Assembly (NCBI GenBank): GCA_002914845.1
Contig: JXTC01000047.1
Coordinates: 892,381-956,380 of the forward strand
DNA from: Trema orientale
Taxonomy: Eukaryota; Streptophyta; Magnoliopsida; Rosales; Cannabaceae
Reading direction: 5' to 3'
DNA: 64,000 nucleotides
Part shown: positions 50,165 to 61,415 of the stretch, one piece after another
How positions within the stretch are numbered: the stretch's first letter is position 1
Layout of the letters: the number at the start of each line of letters is the position of its first letter
The notes under the pieces: generated by a model
What the model was told of the DNA's origin: nothing
The model's input: only the letters and a program-made list of their open reading frames with translations
Databases searched by the model: none
Position numbers and translations under genes: made by a program

Positions 50165-50350
50165 TTAAAGGAAACCACACTTTTTCTTTTTAGATTAAAG
50201 AAAAATATTGACAATGTTTTATTTTGCAATAATTTTTTAAGATGTTCTTTTAAAAATAAAAAATAAAAAGGAGTTGTTTGGTTACTAATATCCTGAGGAT
50301 AGGATTGTCATTTAGGAAAAAAATAGTCAAGAATTTCACAAAAAAAGAAA
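50165..50350. repeat. Direct repeat, copy 2 of 2
   Basis: Same orientation and word order as 49545-49735, with scattered substitutions. The pair may be two insertions of one family or an old local duplication. Confidence 0.6.
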
Positions 50351-53300
50351 GGCTAACTTTTTTCTTATTTTAGAAAAATAAATGAGTAGTTTTATGATAA
50401 TACATGATTAATCGTGATATTTATCTTAAACATAGGCATATTTTTGGGATTATCCATTCTCTTTTGCACTCACTTTTATATTATCTAAATTTTACTACTT
50501 GACATAAAAATAAATGATAAAATCCACACATTAAACTCATTGGCTAAAAGACATAACATAGTTTTGGTATAATACGTTTTTTTTTTGGAGTTAGATTTTG
50601 TGCATATTAATTTATTGGTTGACGCATTAAAATTAATGAAGCGTGCGAGAATAGGAATTGGCGGATAGGGAAGATATGGGGCTCAAATGTCTAATGATGC
50701 TTAAGGACAAATGGAAATTTTGTGCTGTCGTCCTAGACTGTCGGTTTCCCTACGTACTCTCATGTATTGTACACGCTCACTTTAATTTTTAATTAAAGAC
50801 TATCACAACTATCACTCGTTTCCCCAAATGTATCCATAATATCCATCTATTTAAGTTAAAAAAAAAAAATTAAAAGACGATACGTACCCATAATGTCCAT
50901 CTCTATAAACTTTCCAGCCATCTTAAAGTGCTGATATATATCTAGAATTATGGATTTTGCAGTAAAGATTCTTACCTTTTCTTTTCTCGGACATATATCA
51001 GAGGTTAAAAATTAAATTCTATACCAAAAAAAGATATGATTTTGTAAAGAAGATATTCTCTTTTTTTCTTTAATTTCTTATTTTGGCTCTTTTTTAATGG
51101 AAAGTGGAAAAACAATGCATTTTTCTCAACCTCCGTACGGTAACCGATGGTCAACAAAAGGAAGTTGAGGTTCACAAATGATAATAAACTATCCATAATT
51201 GGACAGATAAAAGTAGAGACCGGGAATAAAAAAAGAGGATAGAATTTAAGGGTTATTTTCGTAAGAGAAAATGTCATGTTATAAACGTCAAAATTGTAAT
51301 AACACTATAAATCCTGTGTCCCGCGATGCCAGTGTCCCAACATATGTTGTAATCAAGAGTTAAAAGGACCATACCACCGAATAAAGTAAATAAATTGAAC
51401 CATGTTAAAGAAGGGGGGGGGGGAAAGGAACAACAAAGACACTTATCTTATTGAACAATTGATGAACTAGAATTAATGAGGCGAATACTAGCATGTTACT
51501 TCATATTAATTCGGTGCACAATTGCAAAGAAGAACTCACGTACTCTCATACTTAAAAACTCTAATTCAAATGTTTTTTTTTTTTCCATCCAATATATAGC
51601 TTATATCAGTTTGTCCATTGAAAATAAAAGGTAATTAATGTATCAAATTAATGCCAAGTGACCTCAAATATTGTCATATATTAATTTTATTCATAAAATT
51701 GACATAATTAAAGACCTTTTTTGAAAACGAAAAATAATATTGGATATCGTTTTAAAGATAAAAACTCTTTATACTAGAGGAGGAGCATATAATTAGACCA
51801 TCTACATTTATTAGGAAGAAAAATGAAAACAACACCGTTATACCTTAAATGCTGAAACTGATCAAAATCGTTTCTCGTAGATAATATTCACGTAATTTAA
51901 GACCCAAAAAAGAAAAAAACAAATGGAATTTGGCATGTATGTATGTCATGCGGTTGAAAAAACACATATTTTGCTTTGTATAAAAAGAAAGTCATATAAA
52001 AGAAAAGAGAATAGAGAATGGAATGGTATAGTGAATGAGCAGACGGTAGGGGACATGAGTCAAAAAAGTGACAAGTGGTGGGAGAGGAGGAGAAGGGTAT
52101 ACGCGGCAAAAGATAGTAAAAATAAATCAAAGGGCGGCGCACAGTGGAGACGAAGTCACTCCAACTCTCCAAGGCGGGTGTGTGTAGGGTAGTGGTTTTG
52201 TTTGATTAAAGTGAAAGAAACGAAAAAAGTGATAATGCCAAAATGCAAATGATGGTGCTCTCAAGTCAGCATAGCATAGCATAGCATTCTCGGTGAGAAA
52301 GAGAGAGAGAGAAGAGAGCACGTGGGCTGGAGACTCAGCCAGCGCCGACTGTAGCTGTAGCTTTTCCTTCAATATTTTGGTCTTTTGAATTGGACAGGTT
52401 TCGACTTTTCAGTTGAGCTAGGGGACTACTCTCAGTTTGTGGAGCCCAGTTACGCGGTCCATTACCCGAAACCACACTCACACTTATCATTTACTTGTAC
52501 TCTAACTTCACCTTCACCTTCAAAAATTTCTGCTGAGAGGGTCTATACAACTCTAGTTTGAATTAAGCAGCCACCCAACCAATATGAGCCTGTGCTCACG
52601 GACTGCTGTTTATTACTAGTGTGGTACTAGTTACGCTATTTTATTCATTTATTTTTTTTGGGTTCTTGTACTTTGTTTTGCTCGATGTGTGAACTGTACA
52701 TATACTTTATAATACTGATAAAATATAAAATATTTTATAAAAAATATTTTATATTGAACTCAAAAAAAGGTTTTGTAGCGCTCATATTATAATAATTATA
52801 ATTACTATAATGAGATTAGCTGCCTCAACTCTTTTTTTTTTTTGTCTACTTTTTTGTCCTGCTTATCAAATAAGACTACATCATATTATGAATAGCAATT
52901 TATTTCTTTAATAACTTTTCCACAAAATATCTTTACTATTTTAGGGTTATTGAGATAGAAAAAATAAAGACAGTTGATCATATTCTGTGACATTCACACC
53001 GAGTTTTATTTTGAAGCCCATTTTGATAAACGGTCTTGATTGAATAGACAACTCTAACTATAATATTTTTTTTTATATGGAATATTCAATTAATTGTAAT
53101 TATAATCAAAATAAATGAGGGAAAAGTGAATGAGAATAAATACACCCAAAAAAAAAAATATGAAAACATTATCAATTCATATGTTTACTTAATAGATGAA
53201 GTAAAATTTACTAAGTTACCATTTAAAAGTATGCAAGTCTTACATATCAATTAATTGCTTGTGTGTTTTTTTCTTGTTGAGGGGAAATTAATTTCTAGAG

Positions 53301-53830
53301 TTAAAATTGTCTGTTAATACATATATATATTAAAAAAAATTAGAAATAAGCATTACGTGTAATAACATTCCATAGGATGGTTGTTGAGGGATAATAATTT
53401 CATTGTTTTCCCCTATTTCATGTGGGTCAGATAAAGTTCTCCAACTCCCAAAATTTTAGTTAACACTTAAATGAGAATCATAATTATCCCGCAAACATAT
53501 TCCAATTGAGCTTTAGTAACCAGGCCATTGACAATATTGTTAACGTAGTTGAACATCTTGGTGTACCACACCCACACACGCCTATTTCTTTTCCCTTTTT
53601 TAAGCATGGTTGTGATTGAAGTCTATGCTTGATCATTTGTTAGAGCATATGTATACTTGGGCTCCAGCAAAAGAATGGAAAACTTATTATTAAAAAATTG
53701 GAAAAAAAAAAAGAAAAAGAAAAAACTAGTGCAAGGCATCCAAATAACGTAGCGAATATATGCATGGAATTAAATTGTGTTTCTTAGCGATGCTTCCCTC
53801 ATAGAGGGACTGAATTCACTACCCATTACA

Positions 53831-54446
53831 TCAAATGAAGTGAAGAAGAAGAGAGAGAGCCGCTTCCCTCTGGAAGTCCTCCACCAGCAGAAATCATTCT
53901 GGCCTCCTCCAGCAGACAATAGTAGCTCGCTCTATTAACAGGTGTCTTCCCTACCGGAGATGGGGGTCTTCTCTTTCTGCGGTATGAGTTTTTTACAATT
54001 TTCTTTCATACTTTTAGTAGTATTGTTAAATAATCCTCCTATGTGAGGAGGTAGTTTTTCTTCTATACTCCCAGATCTAGATCTGTGGTGGCTTGTTAGG
54101 TTTGTTTATATTTTTGTTATTTCAGTCTACCTAGATCTAGATCTATGGTGGTTTCATACCAAATCTGAATAATATGTAAGGTAGAGACACCAATAATGAA
54201 TTCTCAAGGGAAAGTCACAACGAGTCAACCGCCGAGGCCTAGAGCTCTATCGAAGCACACACCAATAATGATCTACATAAATCTCCTTATAAGTCGATTT
54301 TGCCAAGATCCCATTGTGCAATTTTTCCTCCAAAGACTTTTATCAGTTTTTAGATTTGTCTACCTTGCAATCAAAAATCTCTATATAGGTATTGTACTAT
54401 CCTCTTTAAATTAATGAAAATATTTTCCTTAAAAAAAAAAAAAAAA
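53831..54446 (+). mobile_element. Poly(A) retroposon with 19-bp target duplication
   Basis: Flanked by GAATTCACTACCCATTACA (53812-53830) and GAATTCACTACCCTTTACA (54447-54465), one mismatch. The 3' end is a 16-base A run (54431-54446) abutting the right repeat. These are the marks of LINE-driven retroposition. The body contains a repeated CTAGATCTAGATCTRTGGTG (near 54075 and 54130) and no convincing coding region, so it is a 5'-truncated LINE 3' end or another retroposed RNA. Confidence 0.7.
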
Positions 54447-54533
54447 GAATTCACTACCCTTTACACAATGCCACCTTCCCCACGTGTCCTATTAAAAACA
54501 GTGTTGTTTTTTTAACAATAAGACAGTGCATTT

Positions 54534-54732
54534 TTTTTTTTTTTCTAAAAAAGTGGAGCTTAACTAATGACCTCCACTTATTACAAATTAAAAGAAAATA
54601 CCTAATACTACCCAATCCCCACCCCACCCCATTAGGGATAATTGGCTTTCACGCCTACTCCGGTGTGACTCGAACCTAGGACCGAGATCCTAGGTAGTGG
54701 ATGCTCTTACCACTTGAGCTAACCCACTTCGT
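54534..54732 (-). mobile_element. tRNA-derived SINE with 18-bp target duplication
   Basis: The direct repeat CAATAAGACAGTGCATTT lies at 54516-54533 and 54733-54750. The 199-bp insert, read on the minus strand, has box A TAGCTCAAGTGG (54721-54710) and box B GGTTCGAGTCA (54676-54666), spaced as in a tRNA gene. It ends in an A-rich tail against the left repeat. The 5' third is tRNA-like (GTGGGTTAGCTCAAGTGGTA) but lacks a closing acceptor stem, so it is a SINE and not a tRNA gene. Confidence 0.85.
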
Positions 54733-55557
54733 CAATAAGACAGTGCATTTGAATCCAAGTAGGACAACAAAACAATGCATTCAACTTGTCAGAAGCAAAT
54801 ACCAATATTATTATGAGTTGCACTTCTTATTCTGTGCAAGAGTTAGTGAACTTAAAGGGCTTATAATTGATTGAGAATATTCAAATACTGTTCAATGTTC
54901 TTGATTGATTTCAACTTTGATTAAAAGCATTTTCTAATTAATGGTAATTCATCAAACGACATTATTACGTACCGAGCATCTTAATTAAAAGGAACCAAAG
55001 TTGGGACTCGAGAGGTCTTATATAGGTAACACAAAAAGATATGATCATCTTGTGTCTATGACTTTCATTTCAAAACTTAAGCAGAAATCTCATAGCCGGT
55101 CCTGCTCTAGAAATTCGTAACGGCGATGACTTATCGGAAATTTGTAACGTTAGACTCAAGTTTTAATGAGAAAAATGAGGGGGTTAAAAGAAAAAATCTT
55201 GATACTGAAAACCAGACACATGAAAATTTGCGCAGCTAGTTAATAACACAAAAAGAGTTCCTTTCAAATGCCTATAAATATCAAATAAATGTTCTTCACT
55301 GACAAATTTGCAGCTTATGCATATAATAAATAATTCTAAATGATCTTAGAACTCATGATTTTCACAATTAGAACATAGGCAACAGACATACCTGGATCCA
55401 TTGTAATTAAACTTTAAACTACCAAATAATTTTGATGCAGAATTCTAAGTTTCTCTCTCTTAACCTTTTATACTTAATAATAATATGTTTAGTGATGGAA
55501 TACGTATAATTCTGATAATGGTTGGAGAGAGGACCAGATTCTATTTAAATACTTTAG

Positions 55558-55695
55558 GACATATTTTCCATTAGATATGTTTGTTCATGAAGAGTTACAT
55601 TGTTTTCTAAGAGTTACAACTCTTATGACATATTTTCCATCAGATATGTCTCTTCATAAGAGTTGCATTGTTTTGAAGAGTTACAACTCTTCATT
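55558..55695. repeat. Imperfect tandem repeat, 69-bp period
   Basis: GACATATTTTCCATTAGATA recurs 69 bases later as GACATATTTTCCATCAGATA. Both are followed by TTCAT..AGAGTT and GAGTTACAACTCTT. The GAGTTACAACTCTT word is itself nearly palindromic. Confidence 0.7.
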
Positions 55696-55844
55696 GACTA
55701 ATAGAAATTTAAATACACTTAAAATTATTAAACTATTTAATTAAAATTGATGAATACAATATTAATTTATTAACATCACATAGGTCATATATATAAATAA
55801 ATCTAACATAGCTAACTAGTGATTCCACAAGCGTGTATTTTAGG

Positions 55845-56226
55845 TAGGAGTGGCAATCTGTGTCATGTCGTGTTTAACCTAATTAAATCGTGTCATTAAC
55901 AGGTTAACCTTCGTGCACCTGGTTAATGAAAATGACGTGCAGATTGATAGGTCAAAATGTATATAAATAGTATAATTGTTAGTTTACTCAATTTTTTTAA
56001 TTAAGTTTTACTATAGTAAGAGAAATTAGTTCATTAGCTCTATGTTTTTTATTTTATCTACAAGAAATTCATGAAAAAATAATTTTTTGAAAATAATTAT
56101 TTAATATAATTTATTAAGAAATTATTTAATCGTGTTAATTCGAGTCAATTTCATGTCAAGCAGGTTCAGCTAATCGTACAGATTTCGAGTCGTGTTATTG
56201 TGTCATGACCTATATTGCTACTCCTA
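55845..56226. mobile_element. hAT-like element, 8-bp duplication ATTTTAGG
   Basis: Starts TAGGAGTGGCAATCTGTGTC and ends GACCTATATTGCTACTCCTA (13-bp terminal inverse, one mismatch). ATTTTAGG lies at 55837-55844 and 56227-56234. Terminal words and the TCGTGT/GTGTCAT interior relate it to 45271-45868. It is 382 bp and non-coding. Confidence 0.7.
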
Positions 56227-56344
56227 ATTTTAGGCATGTATGGAATGCATAATATGTTCAATCATTAGAGTCTTTTGATAAACTATTAGAAACTTTGCAT
56301 CTCAACTTGGGATATGACTAAACATGTATTGCAATTAATATTTA

Positions 56345-56516
56345 GGGGATGGCTACGGTAGGGGCGTCCCTACGTAGGGTCATGCTTTAATTATCGTTGG
56401 ATGGGAATCTGTGTGGAATAACGGGAATCTATGAAGAATCTATTTATATACAGATTCCCATTCAACGGTGAATAGACAGGGCCCTACGTAAGGGCGTCCT
56501 TACTGTAGACGCGCCC
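56345..56516 (+). mobile_element. MITE with TACGTA termini, copy 3
   Basis: Starts GGGGATGGCTACGGTAGGGG, then CGTCCCTACGTAGGG. Ends CCCTACGTAAGGGCGTCCTT and ACTGTAGACGCGCCC. It is 172 bp, in the same orientation as 34183-34348. Flanks TAATATTTA and TTTTATTTA match at 7 of 9 positions, a decayed 9-bp duplication. Confidence 0.78.
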
Positions 56517-56876
56517 TTTTTATTTATAAATAATTTCGTTTAAAGTTTTTGGATTTTTTTTTTCTAGTCAACAATTATGGAGTATGGCCCAGAGAGACAT
56601 TAATGTGGCACCCAGAAGAGCTGACAGCTGGACTCGTGTTCTGAACCAGTCAAGCTAGACGATAGTACCCTTTCTCACTGCCGACCGATTGATGGAAGTA
56701 TTTTGTTTCTGCTTCCAGTTAAATATAGGCAAATATTTTCTTACTAATAGATAAATGATCTCAATAAGAAAATGTACTTGGACGGTTGGACCTGAACCAG
56801 AAAATCAATTCAAACAAGTCAAAACTAAGTTTTTTTGGAAATGGTTTGGGCAGCTAAATTGGTTGTTCAGTGGAAC

Positions 56877-57064
56877 CAACAACATTGGATTAGCCCATTC
56901 ACCTACATGGGCCTGATAGTAATGTTGAAAATTGGGGACATGATATGAATACTAGTGATTTGGACTAAAACAACAACATTGGATTAGCCCATTCACCTAC
57001 ATGGGCCTGATAGTAATGTTGAAAATTGGGGACATGATATGAATACTAGTGATTTGGACTAAAA
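56877..57064. repeat. Exact tandem duplication, 94-bp unit
   Basis: Two consecutive copies of CAACAACATTGGATTAGCCC ... GTGATTTGGACTAAAA, identical by eye over 94 bases. This points to a very recent duplication, or an assembly duplication. Confidence 0.85.
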
Positions 57065-57224
57065 CAACATTTCTAGTACTGTTACATATTTGTGTGACTC
57101 GGTTCTACAATTTATAATTATATTGTCACACAATTGTGTGACACTACTTAAAAGTCATTTTTTAAAAACTTCTAGAAAAGTTATTTAGTCCAAATCACTA
57201 TTAATTAGGTTCATTTATTTTGAA

Positions 57225-57716
57225 AATTTTGTGGGAAAACTTCACAAATATCCGTTTTTAAAATCATATTTCCATAAATACCTATTTTTATTTTTCTTTT
57301 ATAAATACCCATTTTTATACTTTTTTTTGGAGAAATGTAGACCATTACTATTTTACACAAGAAATGTAGACCACTTATACCGTTAATGCATGAAATGTAT
57401 GCCGTGGTCTACATTTCATGAATAAAAATTACACTAAAAATAGGCACATATTTTAAAATGTATACCATAGGTCAAATTTAAAATGAAAAATGTAAACTGT
57501 GGTAAACATTTACATTGTAAATGTATACCGTTCATATTTTACACATAAAATATATACCTCATGGATAAAATTTGCATTGTAACTGTGAACTACTCATATT
57601 TTGTATATAAAATTTGAACCATAAAAACGGGTATTTTAGAAAGAAAATTAAAAATCGGTATTTATGAAAATAAGTTTTAAAAACGAGTACTTGGCGTAAA
57701 TTTCTCAAATTTTGTT
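57225..57716. mobile_element. Foldback element with ~90-bp arms
   Basis: The left arm reads AATATCCGTTTTTAAAATCA, TTTCCATAAATACCTATTTT, ATAAATACCCATTTTTATAC. The right arm holds the inverses AAAAACGGGTATTTTAG, AAATCGGTATTTATGAAAAT, AAGTTTTAAAAACGAGTACT. Between them are degenerate repeats of ATGTAGACCACT/ATGTATACC type. Non-coding. Confidence 0.6.
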
Positions 57717-58258
57717 ATTTACATTTTACGTTTCTTGTAGCTTTTTGGGCTCCTAGCAAAATGTCTGAATTTTGGGCCTCATTAAAATAGATGTTCGTTT
57801 TCCAAACATTATAGCATGAGCAATGCAAAGACCACTCTTTTTTCGAGGCTCTTAATATACTTTTCTATTTCATAGCTTGATATATGGATTGTACTGAAAA
57901 TTGCTACATTTAATAATATTATAAAATATAATAGAATTCATATATTAATTAGTGAAAAATAAGAATGAAAAACAGAATGCTCATAATATTCCTTACCATA
58001 AGAAAATGGCAAATATATCAGTGCATATCCCACTTATAAAAGATTAATATACTCAGTATAAAATTGATGCACTCATTATAAGCTAAAGCTAGTTTATAGT
58101 TGATTTATCAAGTTTATAAATTAATTATCAGTTTTTTAACCCTTCTGAATAACATCGAGATTCATTAGTTAATAGAAATGCTTGACACCAGGGAGAGGGT
58201 GCCTCGTCAAGGTTGCAAAAGCTTTAGCTCACAGACAAACGAGCCTATTTTGCAAGCT

Positions 58259-58854
58259 GTTGTGTGATCTTAAATCTACATTTTGGTCAACACTAAAGAA
58301 GGAAAATAACTGAGATAAATACGTCAGGTCGCATGTGTGCCTTTTTGACCAAAGTGCGACCTACCCCGAATGAATAATGTGCGACTAGCAGAAAAGAAAA
58401 CTAAATCAAGCTTCTTCAAATGGGTAGTCTGTGAAGAAAGGAAAACAAGTTTCTTAGTAGAAATTAAGCAATCCATTTATTAATTATTACCCAATTTTGT
58501 ATTGTTATCCAAAATTTTATTCTGGTTATGTACTTTTCCATTTTCACAATTGAGAAACCTAAAGCCACCCTCACCTATATAAAGAGGACTCAGTCTCATA
58601 ATTTTTTATCTCACAATCACTTCACTATACACTCTCTTTGTAATTCTCTCTTTACTCTCACCTTGACACTTAGAGAAACTCTTGTAATTCTTTAGAAAAT
58701 AGTGAAGAACAGTGGACATAGGCTCATCTTTTTTGGGACTGAACCACTATAAAATTCTTGTCTCCTTATTTATTTTGCTTTATCAACCATTTTCACTCAC
58801 AAGCCACATCTCATAATCTACCAAAATTCATTGTTGACAAAACCTTCGTCAACA
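58259..58854 (+). mobile_element. 5' LTR of a Ty3/gypsy element (left edge uncertain)
   Basis: The right edge is placed at ...CGTCAACA (58854), immediately followed by a PBS-like TAGCGCTAGAAG, the usual LTR/PBS junction layout in plant gypsy elements. A TATA box TATATAAA lies at 58576-58583. The left edge is guessed at TGTTGTGTGATC (58259). It could lie up to ~80 bases further left, since the region from 58180 has similar GTCGCA/GTGCGAC composition. No 3' LTR is in the window. Confidence 0.5.
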
Positions 58855-60900
58855 ATTAGCGCTAGAAGAAAGGCTATTCCAACAAAGAGTTTGTCATTCT
58901 CGTCCATTCAACAATGGAAAACACCAGAATCACTACCAAAAAATGCTAGAGTTAGCCAAAATCAACCTCAAAATGCTACTGCACAGGTCGATCCTATTCG
59001 GGATTAACTAGTTGTAACTGCACCTGAGGAGAGCATTGTTCAAAGACAAGATCGCATGGAGGATACTCTTGTGAATCTTCAGCAAATCACCAATCAGATT
59101 AATGATTATTTGAGACAGCTTGCTGAAGGACAGATGATAACACCACCACAACAGGAGTACCCCAGAGATCGTCATGCTCGACGACCCGAAAGGGGGATTT
59201 AGATTCAAGAAATGGGAAATCGCGACCAGTCTAGAGCCCAACAAGTGCGACATACAAATCGCACTCATAAGGGAAAAGGCAAGGTTACAGATTTACCATA
59301 AGAATCTGGCACTGGGAGTTCCAGCACAGATCGTGATTATGGACAACCTTCTCGGAGAGCTCCCACCAACTGTGATCATCTGAGCATCGAACAGAATTGT
59401 CAATCAAAGAGCGTCTTGGAAAGGATAAGGAGGGAGCCAAAGTAGAATTCTGCTGACCTGATATAACACTTAGAACAACGACGTCAAAGAGGTAGTCATG
59501 ATCGATCCACATCGCATCATAATGACCAGACTCCATCGCCTCGAACTATTTCAGTAGAATCTTCACAAAGGTCACTGCAAACCTTGCCTGATCAACCTGT
59601 CTTATGTCATAGTGACTAAAGACCACCCCTACCACCAGCAAGAGATAATGCCCTTCCTTCTTATATTGATGTTCATAATTTGAGGATCGCATTAGATACT
59701 CTTGCTGGATGGGATGATGAGCTTGCGGATGGATATCGTCAATCGCTATTTAATGAAGAAGTTCGAGCTGCTGCATTACCTGTTAGATTCAAACTTCCCA
59801 CTATAAACACTTTCAATGGGAAGACTGATCCACATGACCACATGGGTCACTTTAATGATCTGATGGAGCTCCACCGAGTTGATGACCCCACATGTTGCAA
59901 ATATTTTACTGTAACTCTCACAGGTGCAGCAAAGAAGTGGTTTCGAGGACTTCAGCTTGGTTTGATCTCGTCCTGGCCGCAACTTCAGACCGCATTCTTG
60001 AGATAATTTCAGGCTGTGAAGAACTTTACTGTTCTATTGATCAGTTTGTCTGCCATTCGATAAGGTCTAGAGGAAACTCTGCAGTCATATTTTAATCATT
60101 TTACTTTGGAGTTGGCAAAAGTCAACAACCCCCCTGAAGAGGGAGTCTTGACTTTAATGATGGCTGGAGTACGACCAGAGACTAAACTCTGGGAAGAGTT
60201 GCTGGAACGAGAATGTAACACTCTGGAAGACTTCTATCGGAGAGTTGCTTGACATCTAATAGTGGAATCTTCTCAGAAAAATCTTCATAAGACGAAGAAG
60301 GAAGGAGAAAAAGGCACGACCAAAGGTGCGACCACAACAACCAACAGTAACAATAACAAAAAATTAAAAAAGAGGAAGAACGAACAACCAGCTAAAAAAC
60401 AGCCTGAGCAGAAGAAGCAAGAGATTCTAAGGGCTCCTCTGTGATTCAACAATTATACTAAGCTAAGTGCACCCATAGGTCATATTTATACGATCACAAA
60501 TCAGTAGGAACAGTATCGTCAGCCAGAGCTAATCAAGCGGGATAGAGCAAAACACGATCGTAACAAATTTTGCCGATATCATAATGATATTGGACACCAC
60601 ACCAATAACTGTTATGCTCTGAAAGATGAGATCGAGAAGTTAATTAGAGAATGGGCTGCAACAGTATACCAGGCAAAATGGTGGAATGAGAGAAGAAAAT
60701 CGACAACGACTTCCAGAAGCTCAGCGTGAAGTATGAACTATCTTTGAAGGACCGCATGTTGGTGGAAATTCAAGGAAGGCGCAAGATAGATATGCACGAG
60801 AAGCTCGACAGTAACCATTAACTAATGTGATGCACCTCGAGTAGCATCTGCAGAAGCATCGGCGAGTACCAAAACATTACCTTCACAGAGCAGGATGCAA
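58855..60900 (+). pseudogene. Degenerate gag of Ty3/gypsy retrotransposon
   Basis: A gag-like start is near 58914 and a coiled region near 59020-59130. The conserved capsid block lies at 59680-60006 (FNGKTDPHDHM, AAKKWFRGL), followed at once by a stop at 60004-60006; homology continues in other frames (60100-60240). A zinc-knuckle-like CRYHNDIGHHTNNC is encoded at about 60570-60612. Many in-frame stops (for example near 59007, 59200 and 59298) show the copy is dead. The capsid and knuckle words match the Tat-like lineage of plant gypsy elements, from memory of the family. Confidence 0.8.
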
Positions 60901-60944
60901 GGGACGTCCATTATCCACATAACGATGCACTCATTATAAAAATC

Positions 60945-61397
60945 AACTGTGATATCATACAATTATGGCTAGTATTGGTCGATAATGAGAGCACTATCGA
61001 CATCCTATACTATGATACTTTTAAGAAGATAGGGTTGAGTGATGGTAATTTAAAACTCACTGTCACTCTATTCTACAAATTTACTGGCGATGGCATAATG
61101 CTGAGGGGCATAATTGAGCTGATGGTGAACATTGGGACCTATCCTAGAGTTTCAACAATAATGACTCAATTTTTAGCAGTAGATTGCCCTTTTATATTCA
61201 ATGCCATACTAGGAAGACTGACCTTGAGGAAACTGCGAGCTGTCACTTCAATTTATCATCTGACCATGAAGTTCCTAACTCAGCTTGGAGTAGGGGAAGT
61301 GCGAGACAATCAATATGATGCACGGTCCTGCTATAACAATTCTCTGAAGCTTGCAATAAGAGAAATAATACCTCGTATAATGGTGGTCCAGCTATAA
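60945..61397 (+). pseudogene. Degenerate retroviral-type aspartic protease
   Basis: The open part 60975-61397 encodes VDNESTIDILYYDTFKKIG. This aligns with the protease signature VDNGSSADIL of plant gypsy elements, but the catalytic-loop residues after VDN are changed (EST for GSS). The following segment (FNAILGRLTLRKLRAVTS, STYHL-like) is the conserved C-terminal half of this domain. It belongs to the same element as the gag and RT remnants. Confidence 0.75.
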
Positions 61398-61415
61398 AAA
61401 GAAGCGTCAAGCAAA

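Larger units (their letters stand above)
48735..53811. other. Long spacer right of the ERF gene
   Basis: No coding gene is supported. Two diverged direct copies of about 185 bp lie at 49545-49735 and 50165-50350. There is a G9 run near 51414. A comparatively GC-rich, promoter-like tract at 52020-52600 has a G-box CACGTG (52319-52324), GA runs and a CATAG repeat, but no exon with a recognisable product follows. The rest is AT-rich. Confidence 0.45.
54751..58258. other. Spacer left of the gypsy element
   Basis: No gene is supported. Contains a 69-bp-period imperfect tandem repeat (55558-55695), a hAT-like element (55845-56226), MITE copy 3 (56345-56516), an exact 94-bp tandem duplication (56877-57064) and a foldback (57225-57716). 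The remainder is AT-rich. Confidence 0.5.

Noticed and set aside
54666..54721. tRNA gene on the minus strand
   Set aside because: Box A and box B are good, but no acceptor stem closes the molecule, the sequence continues to an A-rich tail, and an 18-bp target duplication flanks the whole unit. It is a SINE.
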